A stretch of 19,485 nt of DNA. Origin: CAYGUK01 sp964352985 (GTDB lineage: Bacteria > Pseudomonadota > Gammaproteobacteria > JAHCLG01). Below, in pieces: positions 14,077 through 19,485 of the stretch. The notes below the pieces were generated by a model. The model had not been told where the DNA came from. It did not search any database and worked only from the letters and a program-made list of their open reading frames with translations. Position numbers and translations under genes: made by a program. The stretch's first letter is position 1, and each line of letters opens with the position of its first letter. The stretch spans positions 1-19,485 of the forward strand of contig CAYGUK010000077.1 of the NCBI GenBank assembly GCA_964352985.1, read 5' to 3'.

Positions 14077-16248
14077 ATGAACAGAATGTTAATTAATGCA
14101 ACTCAAAACGAAGAGTTGCGTGTTGCGCTTGTTAATGGCCAACAATTATATGATTTAGATATTGAACGCGCTGGTCGAGAACAAAAAAAAGCGAACATCT
14201 ACAAAGGAAAAATTACTCGACTTGAGCCAAGCCTCGAAGCTGCTTTTGTAGATTATGGCGCTACTCGACACGGTTTTTTACCTTTAAAAGAAATTGCTAA
14301 TAGTTATTTTATCAATCAACCAAATGATAATGAAAAAATAAATATTAAAGATGTTGTTCATGAAGGCCAAGAAGTTATTATTCAAGTTGATAAAGAAGAA
14401 CGTGGAAATAAAGGAGCAGCATTAACAACCTTCGTGAGTCTCGCTGGATGTTACTTAGTTTTAATGCCTAATAATCCAAGCGCTGGTGGTATTTCTCGTC
14501 GAATCGAAGGTGATGAGCGTGATGAATTACGCGCAACGATAAACCAACTTGTCATCCCAGAAGATATGGGCCTCATTGTTAGAACAGCCGGCGTTGGTCG
14601 TAGCAGTGAAGAATTACAATGGGATTTAGACTTGCTCATCAAACATTGGCAAGCTATTAAAGATGCAGCTGAATCTCGCAAAGCTCCTTTCCTAATTCAC
14701 CAAGAAAGTGATGTCATCATGCGATCATTGCGCGATTATCTGCGCATGGACATTGGTGAAATTATCATTGATAACTATGATGTCTATCAAAAAGTTTTAA
14801 AACACATCAATCTCATCAGACCTGATTTCATTGATAAAGTAAAATATTATTCAGAAGCAATTCCCCTATTTCACCGTTATCAAATTGAATCCCAAATTGA
14901 ATCAGCTTTTCAACGAACTGTTATCTTACCCTCTGGTGGATGCTTAGTGATAGACAATACAGAGGCATTAGTCACCATCGATATTAACTCAGCTCGTTCA
15001 ACAAAAGGTGGCGACATTGAAGAAACGGCATTAAATACTAATCTCGAAGCTGCAGATGAAATTGCTCGTCAGTTGCGCTTACGTGACTTAGGCGGATTAG
15101 TCGTTATCGATTTCATTGACATGTCTCCTATCCGTAATCAACGCGAAGTTGAAAATCATTTACGGCAAGCTTTACGCGTCGACAGAGCAAGAGTCCAAAT
15201 TGGTCGTATTTCACGCTTTGGATTACTTGAAATGTCACGTCAAAGACTCCGCCCCTCTTTAGGTGAAGCCAGTCAGGTAACCTGCCCACGTTGCAGCGGT
15301 TATGGTTATATTCGTGGCGTAGAATCTCTCTCATTATCTGTATTAAGACTCATTCGTGAAAACTGCATGAAAGAAAATACAGGTCTAGTAAAAGCACAAG
15401 TTCCTGTTGCAGTAGCAACTTTCCTTTGTAATGAAAAACGAGAGCATTTAGTCAAAATACAAAACGAAAATAACTGTCAAATCATTATCATTCCAAATCC
15501 AAATTTAGATACGCCCCATTATGAAATAGAACGAGTGCGCCAAGATGATAGTTCGTTGCGTCAACAAAAATCCAGTTATCAATTTGATTTAATCAATAAT
15601 GATCAACAGTTAATTCATGATTCAACGATTAATTCAGGCGTGACAAATAACGATGGTGAACCTGCAGTTGATATCACACAAATTACGCCAGCAGCGCCAA
15701 TGCCAATAGCGACCAAAAAGAAACACGGCTTAATAAAACGGTTACTTGCAAAAATATTTGGATCCTCAAAACAATCAAAGAACACTTCATCAAAATATAA
15801 AAAACGATCATCTCAACATCGTCAAAATCGACCACAACAGCAACGTCGTCACCAGAGTAATAATAACCACCGTCATAATAAACCCCAACATCAAAATGCA
15901 AAAAGACGCAATCCCCGTAGTCACTCTAACCAAAACCGTGACAAACAAAATTCGCCGCGTCACCATACTAATCGACATGAAAAAACATCAAACCCGAATA
16001 ATCAATTCGAGACACAAAACGATCTAAATGAAGATAAAATAATACCGTTAAATCAAAATCCCACAAATCAAGAAATCAATAAACATGGGAATAATGATCA
16101 AACAAATAATAACAAACAATATCGACGTCGTGGCCAACGAAGACAACGCCGCAATCAAAAAAGTAGTTATCAGCAACATCATAATAATGATGATGACTCT
16201 AAATCAGACGCACCCGCATTAGAATCAGTAGAATCATCTCAAGATTAA
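14077..16248 (+). CDS. rne: Ribonuclease E, short C-terminal region
   Basis: The product has 723 residues. The catalytic half (1 to about 510) is colinear with E. coli RNase E: an S1 domain with KANIYKGKITRLEPSLEAAF near residues 38-57, metal-binding Asp302 (TIDINSARS) and Asp345 (VVIDFIDM), and the zinc-link CPRC (Cys403, Cys406) that joins protomers. The enzyme cuts AU-rich single-stranded RNA and matures rRNA and tRNA. The C-terminal part is about 210 residues against about 530 in E. coli. It starts with KKKHGLIKRLLAKIFGSS (547-564), an amphipathic helix resembling the E. coli membrane-targeting segment. After that comes a disordered Arg/Asn/Gln/His-rich stretch (about 565-700) and an acidic end. 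I see no recognisable enolase or PNPase docking site. It is the only gene between its promoter and a strong terminator. Confidence 0.95.
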   Translation: MNRMLINATQNEELRVALVNGQQLYDLDIERAGREQKKANIYKGKITRLEPSLEAAFVDYGATRHGFLPLKEIANSYFINQPNDNEKINIKDVVHEGQEVIIQVDKEERGNKGAALTTFVSLAGCYLVLMPNNPSAGGISRRIEGDERDELRATINQLVIPEDMGLIVRTAGVGRSSEELQWDLDLLIKHWQAIKDAAESRKAPFLIHQESDVIMRSLRDYLRMDIGEIIIDNYDVYQKVLKHINLIRPDFIDKVKYYSEAIPLFHRYQIESQIESAFQRTVILPSGGCLVIDNTEALVTIDINSARSTKGGDIEETALNTNLEAADEIARQLRLRDLGGLVVIDFIDMSPIRNQREVENHLRQALRVDRARVQIGRISRFGLLEMSRQRLRPSLGEASQVTCPRCSGYGYIRGVESLSLSVLRLIRENCMKENTGLVKAQVPVAVATFLCNEKREHLVKIQNENNCQIIIIPNPNLDTPHYEIERVRQDDSSLRQQKSSYQFDLINNDQQLIHDSTINSGVTNNDGEPAVDITQITPAAPMPIATKKKHGLIKRLLAKIFGSSKQSKNTSSKYKKRSSQHRQNRPQQQRRHQSNNNHRHNKPQHQNAKRRNPRSHSNQNRDKQNSPRHHTNRHEKTSNPNNQFETQNDLNEDKIIPLNQNPTNQEINKHGNNDQTNNNKQYRRRGQRRQRRNQKSSYQQHHNNDDDSKSDAPALESVESSQD

Positions 16249-16253
16249 ACAAA

Positions 16254-16285
16254 AAAAAAGTGGGTTTTTAAAAACCCACTTTTTT
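16254..16285. terminator. Strong bidirectional Rho-independent terminator (rne / adh)
   Basis: A perfect palindrome has the core GTGGGTTTTT / AAAAACCCAC (16260-16279). An A-run lies on its left and a T-run on its right, so the pairing extends to about 16 bp. It begins 6 nt after the rne stop, and the complementary T-tract serves the convergent alcohol dehydrogenase gene. Confidence 0.92.
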
Positions 16286-16306
16286 CTTTATCGCGAACAA
16301 TAAAAA

Positions 16307-17353
16307 TTATAAAGAATCCATATCAATTACAAATCGATATTTCACTTCACTTGCTATCATCCGGTCATATGCTAGATTAATATTATCAATTTTTATTAAT
16401 TCTACATCTGCTGTAATATTATGTTTACCACAAAAATCTAACATTTCTTGTGTTTCTTTAATACCACCAATTAATGAACCTGCAATTTGTTTGCGTCTAA
16501 AAACAATTGGCATGGAGTTGATGTTTTTAGTTAAATCACCAATAGCTCCCACCAATACCATTGTCGCATCACGCTTTAATAATGGTAAATAGGGATTTAA
16601 ATCATGATCAACTGGAATAGTATTAATCAGTAAATCAAAAGATTCTGCTGCTGCCGTCATAGCTTGCTCATCAGTGGTTGACAATATTTCATGCGCACCT
16701 AGTCTTTTAGCATCATTTGCTTTGTCCTTTGAGCGTGAAATCATTACAACATTTGCCCCTAAAGCATTTGCGAGTTTTATTCCCATGTGACCTAATCCAC
16801 CTAAGCCAATAATTCCAACTTTATCACCGGGTTTAACTTGCCAATGTCTTAAAGGAGACCACATCGTCACGCCCGCACACAATAATGGCGCTACTGCACT
16901 AATTTCTAAATTAGTTGGCACTTTTAATACAAAATTTTCTTCAACTACAATTGATTTAGAATAACCACCGAGTGTCACCCCACCAAATTTTGGATCTTCA
17001 CTACCATAAGTCATGATAAAGCCATTATTACAATATTGCTCTAGCCCTTCATTACAACTTGAGCAGTTTTCACAACTTCCAACCATGCAACCCACACCGA
17101 CTAAATCACCGACTTGATATTTTGTCACCTGATCACCAACTTTTGAAACTCTGCCAATAATTTCATGACCTGGAACTAAAGGATAAACCGAAATACCCCA
17201 ATCATTTCTTGCCATATGAATATCACTATGACACACACCACAATATAAAATATCTATAGCAACATCATGGTGAGTGAGCTCACGCCTGTGAATAGTAGTT
17301 TTTTCTAAGGGACTTGCATTTGATTGCACTGCATATGCTGAGACGTCAGGCAT
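16307..17353 (-). CDS. Zinc-dependent alcohol dehydrogenase, cinnamyl-alcohol dehydrogenase / YahK-like
   Basis: A 348-residue medium-chain dehydrogenase. Catalytic zinc ligands are Cys41 (CGVCHSD), His63 (PGHE) and Cys159 (PLLCAG). Structural zinc ligands are Cys94, Cys97, Cys100 and Cys108. The Rossmann motif is GLGGLG (183-188), and the SRS that follows the second strand (206-208) suits NADP(H), as in YahK-type aldehyde reductases. Likely reaction: reversible reduction of aldehydes to alcohols; the natural substrate is unknown. A GGAG ribosome-binding site lies 8 nt before the ATG, with a candidate extended -10 and a dyad further upstream. It ends facing the rne terminator. Confidence 0.9.
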   Translation of the reverse strand: MPDVSAYAVQSNASPLEKTTIHRRELTHHDVAIDILYCGVCHSDIHMARNDWGISVYPLVPGHEIIGRVSKVGDQVTKYQVGDLVGVGCMVGSCENCSSCNEGLEQYCNNGFIMTYGSEDPKFGGVTLGGYSKSIVVEENFVLKVPTNLEISAVAPLLCAGVTMWSPLRHWQVKPGDKVGIIGLGGLGHMGIKLANALGANVVMISRSKDKANDAKRLGAHEILSTTDEQAMTAAAESFDLLINTIPVDHDLNPYLPLLKRDATMVLVGAIGDLTKNINSMPIVFRRKQIAGSLIGGIKETQEMLDFCGKHNITADVELIKIDNINLAYDRMIASEVKYRFVIDMDSL

Positions 17354-17388
17354 AATTGATACTCCAATTAGTTTTCAAACGAGTGCAT

Positions 17389-17397
17389 ATTCTATCA
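17389..17397 (-). promoter_or_regulatory. Candidate extended -10 of the alcohol dehydrogenase gene
   Basis: The minus strand reads TGATAGAAT, a TGn extended -10. The -35 region is poor and overlaps the dyad at 17409-17441. The start would be near 17382, giving a leader of about 28 nt. Confidence 0.45.
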
Positions 17398-17408
17398 TAC
17401 TTAAGATC

Positions 17409-17441
17409 CTAGTGATAGTTCAGCAAAATACAGAACACTAG
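17409..17441. repeat. Imperfect dyad upstream of the alcohol dehydrogenase promoter
   Basis: The arms CTAGT-(GATA)-GTTC and GAAC-ACTAG surround an 11-nt centre. The left arm covers the expected -35 position. It could be a regulator binding site, or chance in AT-rich DNA. Confidence 0.3.
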
Positions 17442-17474
17442 AATGTTGATATGATTTATAGGAAACAAGCTTAA

Positions 17475-17723
17475 TTATTGTGAATTTTTCTTTAATTTAT
17501 CAATTCCAGCTAAGATAAAACCTAGCCCCATGACGAAACTAAATCCCATCAATCCATAAAACATCGCTCTTGTCAGTCTAGTTTCATAATATTGTCGCAG
17601 CGAAAGAGATCTATAATGAGACTTAATATCAAAAAAAAGAACCATTACAAAAACTTCAATTACTACCCCAATAAAAATTAACATTTTAGCAAGTTTCTTT
17701 TTATATTGAAGTTTACTTTTCAT
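17475..17723 (-). CDS. Small two-helix membrane protein, unknown function
   Basis: The product has 82 residues and I do not recognise the family. A basic N-terminus (MKSKLQYKKKLAK) precedes a first membrane helix (about 13-31); a polar loop (about 32-52) precedes a second helix (about 53-73), then a basic tail (DKLKKNSQ). By the positive-inside rule both ends are cytoplasmic and the loop, SHYRSLSLRQYYETRLTR, would face the periplasm. A GGAG ribosome-binding site lies 8 nt before the ATG. The gene is 121 nt upstream of the alcohol dehydrogenase in the same direction, with no terminator seen between them. It is divergent from tRNA-Arg. Confidence 0.65.
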   Translation of the reverse strand: MKSKLQYKKKLAKMLIFIGVVIEVFVMVLFFDIKSHYRSLSLRQYYETRLTRAMFYGLMGFSFVMGLGFILAGIDKLKKNSQ

Positions 17724-17762
17724 TCAGATGTCTCCTTACATCAACATAATCTTTCATCACAT

Positions 17763-17776
17763 TGTTAATTTTAACA
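17763..17776. repeat. Palindrome TGTTAA-TT-TTAACA upstream of the small membrane gene
   Basis: Six-base arms with a 2-nt centre lie 39 nt upstream of the 82-residue gene and about 110 nt upstream of the tRNA. It may be an operator; AT-rich chance is not excluded. Confidence 0.3.
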
Positions 17777-17836
17777 GTTAGTCAATAACATTTAACAACA
17801 TGAGTGAACTTCATTTAAATAAGCATCACACACCAT

Positions 17837-17865
17837 TTGCACTCATTATCACTTTAAATTAAAGT
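17837..17865 (+). promoter_or_regulatory. Candidate tRNA-Arg promoter
   Basis: TTGCAC (17837-17842) is separated by 17 nt from TAAAGT (17860-17865). The predicted start near 17872 would leave only a couple of bases before the mature tRNA 5' end at 17874. The -10 is moderate and lies inside a 17-bp palindrome. Confidence 0.4.
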
Positions 17866-17866
17866 G
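17850..17866. repeat. 17-bp palindrome CACTTTAA-A-TTAAAGTG
   Basis: Perfect 8-base arms surround a single central base, 7 nt upstream of the tRNA. It covers the candidate -10, so a bound protein would block transcription. Confidence 0.5.
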
Positions 17867-17873
17867 TCACTTT

Positions 17874-17950
17874 GCCCTGGTAGCTCAGATGGATAGAGCA
17901 ATCCCCTCCTAAGGGATAGGTCAGAGGTTCGAATCCTCTTCAGGGCGCCA
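17874..17950 (+). tRNA. tRNA-Arg (anticodon CCT)
   Basis: The acceptor GCCCTGG pairs with TCAGGGC, with one G-T pair at the end. The D-arm is GCTC...GAGC. The anticodon stem ATCCC/GGGAT holds the loop CTCCTAA with CCT at 17908-17910, reading AGG codons. The T-arm is AGAGG-TTCGAAT-CCTCT. The discriminator G and CCA are encoded. The next protein gene begins 18 nt downstream with no terminator between. Confidence 0.97.
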
Positions 17951-17968
17951 ATCAAAACGAGGCAAAGA

Positions 17969-18592
17969 ATGACTAAAATTGTTTTCTACATCATATTAAT
18001 TATTTTAGTTTTAGTACTATTAGTCATTTTAAAAAAACAAGGCAAAAACTTAATCGGAAATATAAAAAGGTTACTATCTCAAATATTAATCATTATTATT
18101 TCGATGATAATTGGCGCAATTATATTTTATATTTTTTATTCAGCAAAACTTGAGCCAGAGCAAACCGTTGCTACTATTCAATTCAAACAATTAGCACCTC
18201 ATCAATATGATGCAACATTGATTTATCAAAATGGCACGCTGACAAATTATCACCTAAATGGTGATTTGTTTGAACTTGATGCTCGAATTTTAAAATATCA
18301 TCTACTCGCTACTATTTTTGGATTTACAACACCGTTTAAATTAGAACGTTTAAATAGTTATTATTTTAATCCGATCGATCAGAATACGAGTAACTACGCG
18401 TTATATAAATATCCCGGACAACCACTTCGTGAAATAGCACAAGAGAACAAAGTTTGGGTAGATACAATATTTGGAAGTGCTGTCATTATGCCAATGGTAA
18501 ATAATGCGAAATACAATATTTATGTTAATAATAGTAGCCTACTGGCACGCCCAGAAAATCAACAAGCTATTGAAGCCATTTCACGTTGGTAA
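17969..18592 (+). CDS. Membrane-anchored protein of unknown function, downstream of tRNA-Arg
   Basis: The product has 207 residues. Two N-terminal membrane helices (about 3-21 and 38-57) are joined by a short basic loop (KKQGKNLIGNIKR). A soluble domain of about 150 residues follows, probably periplasmic. That domain carries NGDLFELDARILKYH (97-111), TPFKLERLNSYYF (121-133), FGSAVIMPM (168-176) and LLARP (191-195). This pattern resembles a poorly characterised gammaproteobacterial family that is sometimes labelled a multidrug efflux pump, but nothing here looks like a transporter and I give no function. A GAGG ribosome-binding site lies 7 nt before the ATG. It is probably cotranscribed with the tRNA. 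Confidence 0.75.
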   Translation: MTKIVFYIILIILVLVLLVILKKQGKNLIGNIKRLLSQILIIIISMIIGAIIFYIFYSAKLEPEQTVATIQFKQLAPHQYDATLIYQNGTLTNYHLNGDLFELDARILKYHLLATIFGFTTPFKLERLNSYYFNPIDQNTSNYALYKYPGQPLREIAQENKVWVDTIFGSAVIMPMVNNAKYNIYVNNSSLLARPENQQAIEAISRW

Positions 18593-18603
18593 TCATCTAA
18601 TCT

Positions 18604-18620
18604 TTATAAGTCTCTTATAA
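18604..18620. repeat. AT-rich hairpin after the tRNA-linked gene
   Basis: TTATAAG-TCT-CTTATAA forms a 7-bp stem 11 nt after the stop. There is no T-tract, so a terminator role is uncertain. Confidence 0.3.
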
Positions 18621-18658
18621 TAATGAATTAATAAATTTAGTTTAATTCTGGCTAATAG

Positions 18659-18685
18659 TTGAATCACATCTACTATACTTATAAT
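18659..18685 (+). promoter_or_regulatory. Candidate promoter of the NIT-domain receptor gene
   Basis: TATAAT (18680-18685, perfect) has TTGAAT (18659-18664) 15 nt upstream; the spacing is shorter than ideal. The start would be near 18692, about 35 nt before the ATG. Confidence 0.45.
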
Positions 18686-18726
18686 TGACGTATTGTGCTG
18701 ATTGCAATTATTACATGGAGGTATTA

Positions 18727-19485
18727 ATGAAAATTCTCTCTAATATTAAGTTAGGGTATAAACTTTCAATCATGCTCGCCCCCTTATTTATACTGCTCGT
18801 GATATATATTGCATTAATTTCCTACAAGGATTATCAAAAATATTCAGAATATAATCAATTATCAAAATTAATGAATGTTGCTGAAATTAATGGCCAAATG
18901 ATTCATGCATTACAACAAGAAAGAGGTACTTCAATTGCTTATTTAACTAGTCATGGAGAGTTATTCAATCAAGAACTCACTACAACCATTAAACAAACCG
19001 ATAACAAGATTCAGCAATTTCATCATCTCATTAAGGAAACAGCACTTTTATCAAATAATGAAATTTTAAATAATAGTGTAAAAAATGTTGATACTATATT
19101 AAAGCAATTAATCAAGCTAAGAATACAAGTAAAAAATATAGAAATATCAAGCAAGCAAGCATTAACAAACTATTCTAAAGTTAATCAAAAAATAATGAAG
19201 TTGACCTCAGAATTAATAAAACTAAGTTCTGATAGTGAATTAAGTAAAGATGGCTTGGCTTATTTAAATTTTATCAAAAGCAAAGAATTTTCTGGCCTTG
19301 AAAGAGCTATTGCTTATAATGTATTTTCAAATAAACAAATTAATAACAAACAAAAAATTGAACTAACCAAGCTAATTAACTCTCAAAATATTTATTTAAA
19401 TTCAGCGAACACTTTAGCTTCACCGATATTTTTAAAAAAACTACAGCTACTTGAAAACAATAATATAATTGATGACGTACAGAAA
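18727..19485 (+). CDS. NIT-domain transmembrane receptor (chemotaxis or other sensor), partial
   Basis: Translation from an ATG with GGAGG 5 nt upstream stays open for 253 codons to the window edge; the output domain is missing. Residues 1-10 are cytoplasmic, followed by a membrane helix (about 11-32), then a long helical sensor domain. Two blocks match the NIT (nitrate/nitrite-sensing) domain: IHALQQERGTSIAYL (59-73) and KSKEFSGLERAIAYNVF (184-200), where ERG and GLERA are the usual conserved parts. NIT domains are four-helix bundles found in methyl-accepting chemotaxis proteins, histidine kinases and cyclic-di-GMP enzymes. A chemoreceptor is the likeliest, but the signalling domain lies outside, so the output is unknown. 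Lys/Asn-rich codon use reflects the AT-rich genome. Confidence 0.8.
   Translation, partial: MKILSNIKLGYKLSIMLAPLFILLVIYIALISYKDYQKYSEYNQLSKLMNVAEINGQMIHALQQERGTSIAYLTSHGELFNQELTTTIKQTDNKIQQFHHLIKETALLSNNEILNNSVKNVDTILKQLIKLRIQVKNIEISSKQALTNYSKVNQKIMKLTSELIKLSSDSELSKDGLAYLNFIKSKEFSGLERAIAYNVFSNKQINNKQKIELTKLINSQNIYLNSANTLASPIFLKKLQLLENNNIIDDVQK

Noticed and set aside
15746..16027. A 93-codon plus-strand frame inside rne
   Set aside because: It is a shadow of the low-complexity Arg/Asn-rich part of RNase E in another frame.
17874..17950. tRNA-Arg as an integration site with an island downstream
   Set aside because: No integrase and no direct repeat of the tRNA 3' end within the window; the following genes look native in composition.
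1..19485. CRISPR arrays, insertion sequences, toxin-antitoxin or phage modules
   Set aside because: No regularly spaced repeats, transposase, integrase or toxin-like genes were found on either strand.

Overview
The window is AT-rich chromosomal DNA, roughly mid-30s percent GC by eye, from a gammaproteobacterium. The evidence is gene order and protein similarity. A maf/yceD divergent pair leads into rpmF-plsX-fabH-fabD-fabG-acpP-fabF and then mltG-tmk-holB-pilZ-tatD, which is the Pseudomonas/Legionella-type arrangement. RNase E lies nearby behind divergently transcribed rluC, as in many gammaproteobacteria. The catalytic half of RNase E is very close to the enterobacterial protein. AT-richness plus this order would fit a Legionellales-like organism, but that placement is inference. 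No mobile element, CRISPR array, phage gene or restriction system is visible. This is mostly a conserved housekeeping region, and I did not find a clearly new multi-gene system.

Layout. 1-1281 (minus): an overlapping pair, a TVP38/TMEM64-type membrane protein followed by a mercuric-reductase/lipoamide-dehydrogenase-like flavoprotein that runs off the left edge. 1369-5415 (minus): mltG, tmk, holB, pilZ and tatD, packed with 2-12 nt gaps behind a candidate extended -10 promoter. 5537-11700 (minus): the fatty-acid/phospholipid cluster yceD, rpmF, plsX, fabH, fabD, fabG, acpP, fabF, with several 4-nt and one 23-nt overlap. A near-consensus sigma70 promoter sits directly in front of yceD, so close that the mRNA should be almost leaderless. 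11834-12424 (plus): maf, divergent from yceD. 12426-13633 (minus): a small membrane protein and rluC. 13634-14076: a divergent control region holding an rluC promoter, an rne promoter and a hairpin-rich rne leader of about 325 nt. 14077-16248 (plus): rne, closed by a strong bidirectional terminator. 16307-17723 (minus): a zinc alcohol dehydrogenase and a small two-helix membrane protein. 17874-19485 (plus): tRNA-Arg(CCT), an anchored protein of unknown function only 18 nt downstream of it, and the N-terminal half of a NIT-domain receptor cut by the right edge.

How it works together. The central cluster couples a ribosomal protein (L32) and the YceD protein to entry into phospholipid synthesis (PlsX), initiation of fatty-acid synthesis (FabH, FabD), its reduction and condensation steps (FabG, FabF), and the carrier (ACP). 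The distal block adds septum/wall hydrolysis (MltG), dTDP supply (Tmk), the clamp loader (HolB), a type IV pilus accessory protein (PilZ) and a TatD nuclease.

The points most worth a second look are the near-leaderless yceD promoter, the structured rne leader that may start with a 5'-terminal hairpin, the acidic L32 tail that encodes the plsX ribosome-binding site, the Cys-rich tail on MltG, and the palindrome over the tRNA-Arg promoter.
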